Of a stretch of 64,000 bases of DNA, positions 9,284 through 17,505 are shown piece by piece (within the stretch, counting starts at the first letter, position 1; the number at the start of each line of letters is the position of its first letter). Below the pieces are notes generated by a model. That model did no database searches and was not told the origin of the DNA. It worked only from the letters and a program-made list of their open reading frames with translations. Both the position numbers and the translations under genes were made by a program. Source of the DNA: Paracidovorax anthurii. Lineage in GTDB: Bacteria; Pseudomonadota; Gammaproteobacteria; Burkholderiales; Burkholderiaceae_C. The stretch covers positions 39,975 to 103,974 of the forward strand of contig NZ_QLTA01000014.1 in the NCBI RefSeq assembly GCF_003269065.1. Reading direction: 5' to 3'.

Positions 9284-9316
9284 GTTGGATTGCGCACCCC
9301 GCAGAGTGCAGGGGGA

Positions 9317-9520
9317 TCAGCCCGGGACCTTCTTGAGCATCTCCAGTCCGATCTTGCCTTCGGCGATTTCGCGCAGGGCGGTGACGGCGGGTTTGTTGCG
9401 GCTTTCGATCTTCGGCGCGTGGCCCTGGCTCAGCATGCGAGCGCGGTACGTGGCGGCCAGCACGAGCTGGAAGCGATTCGGGATGTGCTCGAGGCAATCT
9501 TCAACGGTAATGCGGGCCAT
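9317..9520 (-). CDS. rpoZ: RNA polymerase omega subunit
   Basis: A 67-residue omega subunit that supports beta-prime folding and forms part of the ppGpp site. It has the family start [20 protein letters not shown] and the conserved RARML and [10 protein letters not shown] blocks. It lies 18 bases downstream of gmk on the same strand and is likely co-transcribed with it. Confidence 0.96.
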   Translation of the reverse strand: MARITVEDCLEHIPNRFQLVLAATYRARMLSQGHAPKIESRNKPAVTALREIAEGKIGLEMLKKVPG

Positions 9521-9538
9521 GCGGATTCTCCAGGCAAT

Positions 9539-10159
9539 CTAGGCGATATTGAGGGATTCGAAGGTGTCGGCCCGGGCGCGGCGCTGGGCTGCATACTTGA
9601 GCCGCTGGGCGTGAACGACGGTTTTCAGGTCGAAAAGCGCACGCTCGAAGAGTTCGTTGATTATAACGAAGTCAAATTTGGAGGCCTGTGCCATCTCCTG
9701 TGCGGCATTCTTGAGCCGCAATTCGATCACATCCGGGGCATCTTCCCCCCGGCGTTCGAGCCGTGAGCGCAGTTCCTCCCAGCTGGGGGGAAGGATGAAG
9801 ATCAGCACGGCATTGGAGAAGGCCTGCTTGACCTGCATGGCGCCCTGGAAATCGATCTCCAGGATGACGTCCGAGCCCTGGGCGATGCGCTCTTCGATGC
9901 CCTTGCGCGATGTCCCGTAGCGCTGGCCGTGGACGTGGGCCCATTCGATGAAGCCGTTGGCGGCCACCATCGCATCGAACTCCTGGGTCGATGCGAAGAA
10001 GTATTCGCGGCCATGCTTTTCCTGGCCGCGCGGCGGACGGGTCGTGTGGGAGATCGAGGGCTGAACGTGCGAGTCCAACTCCAGCAATGCCTTGACCAGA
10101 CTCGACTTCCCTGCGCCGCTCGGCGCTGCCACTACGAAGAGATTGCCGGGGTAGTCCAT
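9539..10159 (-). CDS. gmk: Guanylate kinase
   Basis: Phosphorylates GMP to GDP. The P-loop is [10 protein letters not shown] near the N-terminus. It is followed by the GMP-binding block [11 protein letters not shown], the GREYFF segment and the lid region [10 protein letters not shown]. The start at 10159 ([10 protein letters not shown], 206 residues) matches the family; an ATG at 10174 is also in frame. In related genomes a YicC-family gene commonly lies upstream, but here an AbiE module follows, so this appears to be the left boundary of the defence island. Confidence 0.95.
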   Translation of the reverse strand: MDYPGNLFVVAAPSGAGKSSLVKALLELDSHVQPSISHTTRPPRGQEKHGREYFFASTQEFDAMVAANGFIEWAHVHGQRYGTSRKGIEERIAQGSDVILEIDFQGAMQVKQAFSNAVLIFILPPSWEELRSRLERRGEDAPDVIELRLKNAAQEMAQASKFDFVIINELFERALFDLKTVVHAQRLKYAAQRRARADTFESLNIA

Positions 10160-10292
10160 ATGGAATGTGCGCACGTTGCTATCAAAACAGGAAAATTATC
10201 GCTCACTCGATGTTCTGCACCTGAAGCTCGGGATCGATTCCAAGCAGTTGATTTTTCAAGGGAATCATCTCTGCAGCACCAATAAACCCGCC

Positions 10293-10326
10293 TATAAAAC
10301 CGCCATCAAACGTGACATTTGATGGC
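10293..10326 (-). terminator. Likely terminator of the abiE operon
   Basis: The arms GCCATCAAA (10302-10310) and TTTGATGGC (10318-10326) form a perfect 9-bp stem with a 7-nt loop. On the minus strand GGTTTTA follows. It lies about 70 bases after the AbiEii stop and before gmk. The rest of 10175-10398 holds no convincing gene. Confidence 0.65.
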
Positions 10327-10398
10327 ACCGCATGAACGGGTTGTCGTACGGCCCAGACAAGATCAAGCGGGTTGATTCTAGCGAGCGGATTCGAGGGT

Positions 10399-11271
10399 TC
10401 ACTGCGCGTCATCGAAGATCTTGCGCGCTCGATCCAGCGAATCGTCAAGCTTGAGAGCGAGGTCTCTGACGATGTTCGAAAGCGGCTTCGGCGCGATCTC
10501 GTTTTTGAGCAGAAATGCCTTCCATATGGCCTGGCGAGTTGGATCATTCGCAAACTCATCGGACAGTCCGATCGGCGACTTGGCGGGTACATCCATGCCT
10601 CGACGCGAGAAGGTTTCGGCGATTGCGGTTGCGAGCAAGGCCGGGTCCAAGGTCTCGCGAGCAAGCATGACCCAGAGGTCGAGGTAGTCCTTCATGCGAG
10701 TGTTCAGCATGCCCAGCAGTGCGATGGCGTGCAGCTTCTCTGCTATGACGCTGTAGACCGGGTAGGTGCGCAACTGCGGGGCAGGAAAATCCGTGATCAG
10801 GACCGGATAGGAAGCGTGCACAGGCCCCGGCGTTACCGCGTCGCCGAATCCGATGTCCACCTGCACCTTGCACCTCGCTCGTGCGATCTCGGCAGTGAGG
10901 ACGATCCGCGCGCCGGCGTAGCCCGCGTCCTTGCGTATCTCCTGCGCGGTCACGGTAGCGGGATCGAAGACGATGCCGTCGCCGGCTTCGATGGAGGCGA
11001 TCTCCCGAAACGTCTGCTCAAGGGACGCCAGATCACTGGCACCGAAGCCCAGCAGATCCACGTCGCGCGTGGGCCGGTGCGGCATGTCGTACCAGAGGGC
11101 GAACAACAGCGCGCCCTTGAGCAGGAAGTTGTCGGCGTGCGCGGAGCGGCTCATGCGGTACAGCAGGCGCTCGAGCGCGTACCGGACCAACACGCCGTTG
11201 AAGTCCGAGCCTTCGGCCTTCGCCAGGTTCAGCAGACGTGCCCGAACCGAGGCTGCGAGGCCCTTGCTCAC
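10399..11271 (-). CDS. abiEii: AbiEii-type nucleotidyltransferase toxin
   Basis: Toxin of a type IV toxin-antitoxin/abortive infection module; AbiEii/MenA-type enzymes are nucleotidyltransferases. The motif is visible as LKGALLFALW (Gly53) followed by TRDVDLLGFG (Asp70 and Asp72). A later MKDYLDLWVML block is the charged helix typical of the family. The GTG at 11271 was chosen because it overlaps the AbiEi stop as GTGA (290 residues); the open frame extends further upstream into abiEi. Translational coupling after the antitoxin is the usual arrangement. Confidence 0.88.
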   Translation of the reverse strand: MSKGLAASVRARLLNLAKAEGSDFNGVLVRYALERLLYRMSRSAHADNFLLKGALLFALWYDMPHRPTRDVDLLGFGASDLASLEQTFREIASIEAGDGIVFDPATVTAQEIRKDAGYAGARIVLTAEIARARCKVQVDIGFGDAVTPGPVHASYPVLITDFPAPQLRTYPVYSVIAEKLHAIALLGMLNTRMKDYLDLWVMLARETLDPALLATAIAETFSRRGMDVPAKSPIGLSDEFANDPTRQAIWKAFLLKNEIAPKPLSNIVRDLALKLDDSLDRARKIFDDAQ

Positions 11272-11888
11272 GTGATCGCCTCCAGGTAGGGACGCATCAC
11301 GTTGGCGACGCGGCAGATCTTTGCGTAGTGCCACAGGTCGTCGACCGAGGCCTTCTTCTGGGCCAGGGCGTCCTTCAGAGCCTCCAGGGCGACGTCCAGG
11401 CCGATCTTGTTGCGGTGTTTGAAGCAGTCGGCCACGGTCTTGGCGACGTTGTAGACACGCAGCTGCACCTGATCACGCTCGAAGACCTCGACGCCCTCGG
11501 CGTAGCTCGCACCGGTGAACTGGACCATCTTGATCGGGGGATGCTCGATGCGAGGGACGTGGCTGCCGCGCGGCATGGCGATCCAGACCCGGCGCGGCAG
11601 CTGTGTTGTCAACTCATGGAACTGCAGCGCGGTGAGCACGCAGAACACCGCCTGTGGTGCCTTGATCGCGACCGAGGCGAGGCCCTCAAACTCCGAAACG
11701 TCGGTCCCGGGCAGGCGATACAGGCCACGCCCAACTCGTTCCAGTTGCCCTCGGGCGGCGAGCCGGCTGAGCACGACCCGCGGCGCGCCGAGCACATCCA
11801 GATCGCCCGCGCGCAGCAGTCCCTTGGTCCGCGCGAGCTCGAGGACGCGCTGTGGATGAGATCGCGGCGGTGCGTGTGTTTCATTCAT
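11268..11888 (-). CDS. abiEi: AbiEi-type antitoxin/transcriptional repressor
   Basis: A 206-residue protein with an N-terminal winged helix (LLRAGDLDVLGAPRVVLSRLAARGQLERVGRGLYRL, split here by family habit into helix and wing) and a C-terminal antitoxin domain. In characterised AbiE systems this protein binds inverted repeats upstream of its own operon and counteracts AbiEii. It is transcribed divergently from the gene at 11968. The AT-rich spot at 11895-11910 is the likely promoter area. Confidence 0.85.
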   Translation of the reverse strand: MNETHAPPRSHPQRVLELARTKGLLRAGDLDVLGAPRVVLSRLAARGQLERVGRGLYRLPGTDVSEFEGLASVAIKAPQAVFCVLTALQFHELTTQLPRRVWIAMPRGSHVPRIEHPPIKMVQFTGASYAEGVEVFERDQVQLRVYNVAKTVADCFKHRNKIGLDVALEALKDALAQKKASVDDLWHYAKICRVANVMRPYLEAIT

Positions 11889-11894
11889 ACGTCA

Positions 11895-11910
11895 GATAAT
11901 TATAATCGAC
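11895..11910. promoter_or_regulatory. AT-rich divergent promoter region
   Basis: TATAAT occurs on the plus strand (11902-11907) and, overlapping it, on the minus strand (11905-11900), between abiEi and the unknown gene at 11968. The -35 elements are weak on both sides. A minus-strand start here would give abiEi an almost leaderless message. Confidence 0.4.
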
Positions 11911-11967
11911 GGCGAAAAGGAACGTACGGCAAGCCACCGCACCCTCTGACGCCTGACCGCCTCCGAC

Positions 11968-13347
11968 ATGCCCATCTTCACGCGCCGCCGTCTACAGGCC
12001 ATGCTGAACGATCTGGCCCCGCGCCTGGACGAGGCGAAGGGGAAGGATCTGCTGCGGCGACTCGAGAACAAGCGGGTGGAGCAGGCGTTGCCTGCGGAGA
12101 TGGAACTCGCGCTGCTGTGGGGCTTGCTTCAGCTTGGCGATGTCGAAGTTGAGCCGGAGTGGTTCGCGCTCGGGCGCCTGCCGGATGCCTATTCCGAGCT
12201 GCTCTTTGCGCCGCAACCTGCCGCGATCGAGATCGCGGCCATCTCCGATGCCGGCCTGGCACAGGAAGACGAGATGAGGCGCACGGCGAGCCTGCTGTGC
12301 GAAGCGGCGAACAGGATCCGCCGCGGTGAGGGGCATCACCTGTACTTCCACTTCGGCGAGGAGAGCGGCTACACGCCTGAGGGGTACGTGCGCAGACGAA
12401 AGGTTGATCCCGAATTCAAGGTGACGGATGACATTGCCGCCGAGTTGCGGGCGTGGATGACCTCTGCCGGCAGCGCGGCCCAGCGAGCACCTCTTCGAGT
12501 CACCGTCGGCAGGACCGATCTGGTGGTCACGTGGAATGAGTGCAAGCAGTCCCGCCACTCCAACTTCTTCTCGACGATGCCGGCCGAGGCGTACTCGCTG
12601 ACCGACAACCCGGTGCACTCAACCCTCAAGGCAAAGGCCGATCAGTTGAGGAGTGCGGATTTCCAGGGCGTCCGGTGCTTGCTGCTGGCGGACGTCGGAA
12701 GCAGGCTGCTCCGCAATCCGAATGAGAGCATGCACAGCCCCGGCGCGGTCACCGGACGGCAGATCATCGACAGCTTCCTCGCGCAGCCAAGGTGCGGTCT
12801 CGACGTGGTTTGCGTCTTCTCGCCTCGACGAGAGAGGGACTTCATGTCGATCTCGCGCAAGCCACTCACTTGGCAGGTGAGTGCCTTCGTCCGCCCGGGG
12901 GTCGAGGTAACGATGAGCGGACTCGAAAGACTGGCCTCGGTGCTGCCGCGTCCACGGTTCGAGGGCTACCAGGCCCGCTCATTGCAGCAGCAGGCGGCAT
13001 ACGGGCCAGACAGTCGCGGGTGGTGCGTCGGCACCAACATCACGAGTGGAAGAACGAAAATGACGATCAGCATCTCTGCACGTGCGCTTCTTAAACTGTT
13101 GGCTGGACGGCTGACGCAGGACCACTTTCAGCACGCGATCGGCATGGACGATGCGAGAGGTCGTGCGAACCTGTTCAAGCTTTGTCTCGATCGCGGCGAG
13201 ATCATCTCTGCGGTCCGGCTTGAACCCGGTGGGGTCGACGAAGACGACGATCGTTTCGTCATCGAGTTCTCGAAGGACCCATCCGCCTCGGCGTTGTCCA
13301 TCGGACCTACCGAGGGCGGTGCCACCCCCTCGACCGGTGCGCCGTGA
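11968..13347 (+). CDS. Unknown protein, first gene of a two-gene pair in the defence island
   Basis: A 459-residue soluble protein that I do not recognise. It has a Glu/Arg/Leu-rich helical N-terminus (residues about 15-60), a mixed alpha/beta middle, a block with GRTDLVVTWNECKQSRHSNFF (first 20 residues considered) and an acidic C-terminal tail. The combination TDLVVTWNECK is weakly like a PD-(D/E)xK core (Asp, then Glu-x-Lys). There is no signal peptide or membrane span. Its stop overlaps a GTG of the next gene, and GGAGGG for that gene lies across the junction, so the two genes are probably co-translated. Location next to abiE suggests defence. Confidence 0.6.
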   Translation: MPIFTRRRLQAMLNDLAPRLDEAKGKDLLRRLENKRVEQALPAEMELALLWGLLQLGDVEVEPEWFALGRLPDAYSELLFAPQPAAIEIAAISDAGLAQEDEMRRTASLLCEAANRIRRGEGHHLYFHFGEESGYTPEGYVRRRKVDPEFKVTDDIAAELRAWMTSAGSAAQRAPLRVTVGRTDLVVTWNECKQSRHSNFFSTMPAEAYSLTDNPVHSTLKAKADQLRSADFQGVRCLLLADVGSRLLRNPNESMHSPGAVTGRQIIDSFLAQPRCGLDVVCVFSPRRERDFMSISRKPLTWQVSAFVRPGVEVTMSGLERLASVLPRPRFEGYQARSLQQQAAYGPDSRGWCVGTNITSGRTKMTISISARALLKLLAGRLTQDHFQHAIGMDDARGRANLFKLCLDRGEIISAVRLEPGGVDEDDDRFVIEFSKDPSASALSIGPTEGGATPSTGAP

Positions 13348-13358
13348 CGGAGGGCGCG

Positions 13359-14624
13359 ATGAGCAACGGCGCCATCACACGCACCGATCTGTACCGGCAG
13401 GTATGGGAGACGCCACTCAGCCGACTGGCACCTGAGCTCGGCTTGTCCGACAACGGCTTGCGCAAGCTCTGCAAGCGCCACGACATCCCCATCCCTGCTC
13501 GCGGCTACTGGGCTCGTGCCGCCGCAGGGCAGGCCGTCAAATCAACGAAGCTGCCCCGGCCAGACGACAACGAACTCGTATGGGAGCCGCCCACGCCCCG
13601 CGAAGCAAAGCGCCGCGAGACGGCTCGAGCACAGGCATCGCTTTCGCAGAGCACGGTGCGCGAAGCCAGGTCTGCCGTCGAAGTTCTGCCCACCGAGATC
13701 CGACCAACGCTCGATGGGTGCGACCACCTGGTTCGGAACACGGCGCGCTTCTTCACCGCGTTGGCCGCGAAAGTCGAAAAGCGCAAGACAGAGCTGGAGA
13801 AGGCCCGAGGGCGGCATTCCGGGCGGCCGCAACTGCTATTTCTTGCACCGCAGAGGACACTGAACGGCCGGTTCGCTCCGGACGAACCGGGATGCCTTCG
13901 CATCGTCGCGACCCTGAAGAACATTGATTGGATCTTGCGTTTCCACGATGCGCTGATCCGCGCGCTGAAGTCGCAGGGCTGCAAAGTGGAGGTGCGCGAA
14001 TGGAACAGGTCTCACCTGGTGGAGATTCACGGCAGCGGCGAACAAATCGGCCTGTCGTTCGCCGAGGAGTTCGAGACGCGCGTCCGCAAGGATCCGCAGC
14101 GTCCATGGGATGACAAAGAGTACGTTGCCAAGGACACCTACAAACTCAAGATCGAACGGCCTCTCGGGTCTCCCAAGGCCTGGGTCGGCAACCAAGCGCG
14201 GTTGGCCGAGTTGCTGTCGGCAATCGCACGCGACATCGCCGCCATGCTGGCCGCCCAGGTAGAGGTGCGCAAGGTTCGTGAGGCCGAAGAGGCGGAGCGC
14301 AAGGTCGCCGCAGAGAAGCGGGCGGAGGCGAGTCGCGTGTGGTTCGCGGCGCAGAAGTTGATCGCCGATCGAAAGGCGGCCCGACACGCGCAAATCGATC
14401 GAGCGCGGGCCGCGGGCAAGGCCTACGACGAGTTCTTGAGCTTACGGCGTGTGGTGGCCGAGATGGAGGCGCGTGTTCAGGCGGAGACCGACGAAGCCGT
14501 GCGCGAATGGCTGACTCTTGTGCGCGGCAGTTTGTCCGACCCGATCGAGAACCTCATGCACGCCATTCGTACAGAGGCAGCGGGTGGCGAAAGGCCGTTG
14601 TGGTGGCCCGATGCCGACCGATGA
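13359..14624 (+). CDS. Unknown protein with N-terminal HTH-like domain and coiled coil
   Basis: A 421-residue protein, start at the ATG 13359 with GGAGGG four bases upstream (a GTG at 13344 is the alternative). Residues about 10-55 contain TDLYRQVWETPLSRLAPELG followed by LSDNGLRKLCKRHDIPIP, a helix-turn-helix-like module seen at the start of many uncharacterised island proteins. Residues about 305-400 form a long Ala/Glu/Arg-rich coiled coil. A globular middle region (about 170-290) has no motif I recognise. It is the likely partner of the upstream gene; function unknown. Confidence 0.6.
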   Translation: MSNGAITRTDLYRQVWETPLSRLAPELGLSDNGLRKLCKRHDIPIPARGYWARAAAGQAVKSTKLPRPDDNELVWEPPTPREAKRRETARAQASLSQSTVREARSAVEVLPTEIRPTLDGCDHLVRNTARFFTALAAKVEKRKTELEKARGRHSGRPQLLFLAPQRTLNGRFAPDEPGCLRIVATLKNIDWILRFHDALIRALKSQGCKVEVREWNRSHLVEIHGSGEQIGLSFAEEFETRVRKDPQRPWDDKEYVAKDTYKLKIERPLGSPKAWVGNQARLAELLSAIARDIAAMLAAQVEVRKVREAEEAERKVAAEKRAEASRVWFAAQKLIADRKAARHAQIDRARAAGKAYDEFLSLRRVVAEMEARVQAETDEAVREWLTLVRGSLSDPIENLMHAIRTEAAGGERPLWWPDADR

Positions 14625-15142
14625 CTCCGAGGGATTTGCGCAGATTCAAGTGCCGAGTGGCGCTGGAGGCCGTGGGCTCTGGGTTGGCTTTGCGACCCAG
14701 AAAGCGTTCAGGCCGGGCGATCTATGCAGGTCACCCGCCACGATGCCATTGCGGCAGTGACCGGAAAGACCCGTACGGCCGAGCGCATGATGGTTGAAGC
14801 AGTTCATATGTAGCTAAAGAACGGTTTCAGCGGTCTTTCGACTGGCCCGGCACGGCGACTTGCTAGGGTCTGCTGCACAGCAGACCATGGAGCTACACCA
14901 CGATATGACCACGAGCGTCCGGAAAGCGATGTGATCGGGAGTTCAGCGTTCGCACACGAACCCCTTTCTGGGAACGCCACGATGCGCTGAAGTGTTCCGT
15001 TTGTTCGTCATACGTCGATGCTCAACGTTGATACGGAACAAGTTCAGTGGGCCTGCTACCACGAGCGCAAACGTGGCAACCACGGCGTCGCTACCACAGT
15101 CCGAACGCAGGTCGCTCGTCTTCTGATGCGCAGAATGGCGAG
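14625..15142. other. Gene-poor spacer with inverted repeats
   Basis: No convincing gene. GGTCTGCTG (14867-14875) and CAGCAGACC (14878-14886) form 9-bp arms two bases apart. GTTCCGT (14994-15000) and ACGGAAC (15033-15039) form a second repeat 32 bases apart. These may be binding sites for the AlpA-type regulator that follows, or remains of a lost recombination module. Confidence 0.5.
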
Positions 15143-15388
15143 ATGACTACTGTTTTCCCAAAGGCTTCGGCCCAAAACTATCCATCTCATCCCGTCCCCT
15201 CGCTGCCGCCGACTGGCTTTGTCAGGCAGGCACAGGTTCTTGCTTTCATCCCGATTTCGAGGTCGACGTGGTGGCGCCAAGTTGCAGCTAAGACGTTCCC
15301 CGCGCCGGTGAAGCTGACGCCGGGCATCACCGCTTGGCGGGCCGAAGACATCAGGCTGTGGATCGAGAACAGGAGCGGAGCGGCCTGA
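15143..15388 (+). CDS. AlpA-family helix-turn-helix regulator/excisionase-like protein
   Basis: An 81-residue DNA-binding protein with the AlpA layout: a turn before the helix pair in RQAQVLAFIPISRSTWWRQV, then FPAPVKLTPGITAWRAEDIRLWIENR. AlpA-type proteins regulate integrase or prophage genes and can act as excisionase-like factors. The ATG at 15143 was preferred to an open frame reaching 15047, because family members begin close to the helix. No integrase is present nearby, which makes it an orphan marker of a former mobile element. Confidence 0.8.
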   Translation: MTTVFPKASAQNYPSHPVPSLPPTGFVRQAQVLAFIPISRSTWWRQVAAKTFPAPVKLTPGITAWRAEDIRLWIENRSGAA

Positions 15389-15471
15389 ACCGTTCGAGTC
15401 GACTCACGCCTGTGCTTAGGCTAGTTGGCTGACGTCAGATTTCACTCTGAATAGCCGTTCCAGCCGCCGCT

Positions 15472-15512
15472 GAAATCGCCATTTCGGATGAAATTCTTGC
15501 TAAATTTCATCC
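15472..15512. promoter_or_regulatory. Operator-like inverted repeats before the second AbiE-like pair
   Basis: GGATGAAATT (15486-15495) and AATTTCATCC (15503-15512) are perfect 10-bp arms separated by 7 bases, ending 19 bases before the GTG start at 15532. A smaller repeat GAAAT/ATTTC (15472-15476/15481-15485) abuts it. AbiEi-type antitoxins are known to bind inverted repeats in their own promoter, so this is a good candidate operator. Confidence 0.6.
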
Positions 15513-15531
15513 CATCAGCTAGATTCAGCGG

Positions 15532-16650
15532 GTGCTGAAATCTATTAGTCCGGTGAAACCCATGAGCCCGCTTGAGGTCGAGCAAGCCTGGCCAAGCCTG
15601 CTTCAGGGGCTGCTGGAAGCCTCACCGATCGTCAAGAACGTCGTTGTAGACCCCGTCCCTCGGCGTGAGGACGGGGGTTACGACGGCGAGGTCGACTTCA
15701 CCATCGACGAGGAGCCGCATCGCCTCATCGTCGAATGCAAGTCGTCCGGGCAACCGCGCTACGTTCGGGACGCGATGAGCCAGCTCGGCCGAGAGATCTT
15801 CAGGGCAACCGGATTGACGCGCGGCCTGGTGTTCGCGCCATTCATCTCGCCAGCTTCCCGCGCGATGCTCGCGGAAAGCAGCATCGGCTGGCTCGACCTG
15901 GCGGGCAACGCACGCATCGTGTTCCCCCGCTTCCATCTGGAGATCAACAAGGCCGACCGCGACCCCTTCGCGACCAAGCGCGAGCAGCGTTCGTTGTTCT
16001 TCCCGAAATCCGCGCGCCTGCTGAAACTGCTTCTGCACAAGCCGAACGCCTCCTGGAAGGTGGTCGAGCTGGCGGCCCAGGCCGATGTCAGTGTCGGCCA
16101 GGTCAGCAACGTTCGTCGAGCGCTGATCGAACGGGAATGGGCGCACGCCGAGACGGGGGAGGGGCTGCGCCTGACCCAGCCGGAAGCCTTGCTTGACGCC
16201 TGGCGGGACGACGGTGTCCAGACCCCCAGTGTTGTGCTGCGCGGCCACACGTTGAAGCACGGGAGAGCACTCGAAGCTGCGATCGAGCAAATCTTTGCCG
16301 AGGTCGCTGCTCAGGGATCGCAGGTGCTGCTCGCATCGCACTCAGTTGCGCGTCGCGCGGCGCCGTATGCGCGTGTCGCTGGTGAGTTCTTCTATGCCGC
16401 ACCCGTCGGCATCGCGCTCCTCAAACGCCACCTGGAGATCGCGCCGACCGACAAGGGCGAGAACGTCACCATCTTCAGGCCCAGCGACGACGGTCTCTGG
16501 CAAGAAACGATGGACCTCTCGCCCAAGCTCAAGGGGACGGGTCCGATCCAGACCTATCTGGACCTGCTGTCCACCGGCGAGCGTGGCCGTGAAGCGGCGG
16601 AGCATTGGCGTGCCGAGAGGATCAAGCCCCTGTTGGCCGGGGTGTCGTGA
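15532..16650 (+). CDS. AbiEi-like antitoxin with PD-(D/E)xK-like N-terminal domain
   Basis: A 372-residue protein. Residues about 45-130 contain GEVDFTIDEEPHRLIVECKS, with Asp55, Glu68 and Lys70 spaced as in a PD-(D/E)xK nuclease fold. Residues about 160-215 form a winged helix (SWKVVELAAQADVSVGQVSN). The remainder resembles the C-terminal part of large AbiEi-type antitoxins, and the gene is followed by a nucleotidyltransferase that overlaps its stop. It may act as repressor and antitoxin; whether the nuclease-like site is active is unknown. The start may be the GTG at 15532 or the ATG at 15562. Confidence 0.75.
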   Translation: MLKSISPVKPMSPLEVEQAWPSLLQGLLEASPIVKNVVVDPVPRREDGGYDGEVDFTIDEEPHRLIVECKSSGQPRYVRDAMSQLGREIFRATGLTRGLVFAPFISPASRAMLAESSIGWLDLAGNARIVFPRFHLEINKADRDPFATKREQRSLFFPKSARLLKLLLHKPNASWKVVELAAQADVSVGQVSNVRRALIEREWAHAETGEGLRLTQPEALLDAWRDDGVQTPSVVLRGHTLKHGRALEAAIEQIFAEVAAQGSQVLLASHSVARRAAPYARVAGEFFYAAPVGIALLKRHLEIAPTDKGENVTIFRPSDDGLWQETMDLSPKLKGTGPIQTYLDLLSTGERGREAAEHWRAERIKPLLAGVS

Positions 16651-17495
16651 TGGAACCGAAGTCTGCAAACGACTATGACGACGTCGGCGCACAGGCCGTG
16701 CTCTCAGTCTTGTTGGAGATCGGCCAGGTGCTCGGCGCCTATCGCGATCGATTTGTCGTCATCGGCGGCTCCGTGCCATGGCTGCTCTTTCCGGATGCCG
16801 TGCCCGCACACGTCGGGACCTTGGACATCGACCTCAGCCTTGACGCGCAAGCTTTGGGCGATGGCGACTACAAGCACTTGGTCGAGTCGCTCGAGGCGGC
16901 GGGGTACCAGCGCGCCGCTGAGGACATGAAGTGGTTCCAACTTCGGCGCACGGTCGAATTCAAGGACCATGCGCCAGTGGCCGTCATCATCGACCTGCTG
17001 ATGCCGCGCGAAGCGAAGTTCAAACGCAACAAGCCGCCGCTGTTGGCGAACTTCGCGGTGCAGAAGGCCGACGGCGCGGGCGTGGCCATGCAGTCGTTCG
17101 TTCGGCACAAGCTCGACGGCACGATGCCGGACGGGCGTCGCAACACGGTAGAACTCCGTGTCGCGAGCATCCCGGCGCTGCTGGTGATGAAAGGCTATGC
17201 GCTCGTTGGCCGCGACAAGCATAAGGACGCCTACGACATCTACTTCTCGGTGCGCGAGTTCGAAGGTGGACCAGGTGCGCTTGCCGAAGCGTGTCGACCG
17301 CTGCTCGACGATCCGGTGGCGCTCGAGGGCTTCAAGCACATCGCAGGGAAGTTCACGGACGAGGCTGCATTCGGGCCTACTACGGTCCGCCAGTTCCTGA
17401 GCGACTCGGCCGCGCTTGGTGACATGACGGCCGATCAGGTTCAGGTCGACGCGTTTCGCCAAGTCAAGGCGTGGCTCGAAAGTTTGGGCTTTTGA
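16650..17495 (+). CDS. AbiEii-like nucleotidyltransferase toxin (second module)
   Basis: A 281-residue nucleotidyltransferase-fold protein. The active-site signature is IGGSVPWLLFP (Gly40-Ser41) followed by TLDIDLSLD (Asp59 and Asp61). A further charged motif RDKHKDAYDIYF (about 188-199) matches the Lys-Asp helix of AbiEii-type toxins. The ATG at 16650 overlaps the upstream TGA by one base. Sequence and partner architecture differ clearly from the module at 10399-11888, so this is a separate acquisition rather than a duplication. Confidence 0.82.
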   Translation: MEPKSANDYDDVGAQAVLSVLLEIGQVLGAYRDRFVVIGGSVPWLLFPDAVPAHVGTLDIDLSLDAQALGDGDYKHLVESLEAAGYQRAAEDMKWFQLRRTVEFKDHAPVAVIIDLLMPREAKFKRNKPPLLANFAVQKADGAGVAMQSFVRHKLDGTMPDGRRNTVELRVASIPALLVMKGYALVGRDKHKDAYDIYFSVREFEGGPGALAEACRPLLDDPVALEGFKHIAGKFTDEAAFGPTTVRQFLSDSAALGDMTADQVQVDAFRQVKAWLESLGF

Positions 17496-17505
17496 GCGAG
17501 TTGTC

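Noticed and set aside
10203..10412. Small minus-strand ORF overlapping the abiEii stop
   Set aside because: It reads through the terminator-like hairpin and T-run, has no Shine-Dalgarno sequence and shows no recognisable family; better explained as non-coding.
14724..14813. 30-codon ORF in the spacer before the AlpA gene
   Set aside because: Too short, no Shine-Dalgarno sequence and no recognisable similarity.
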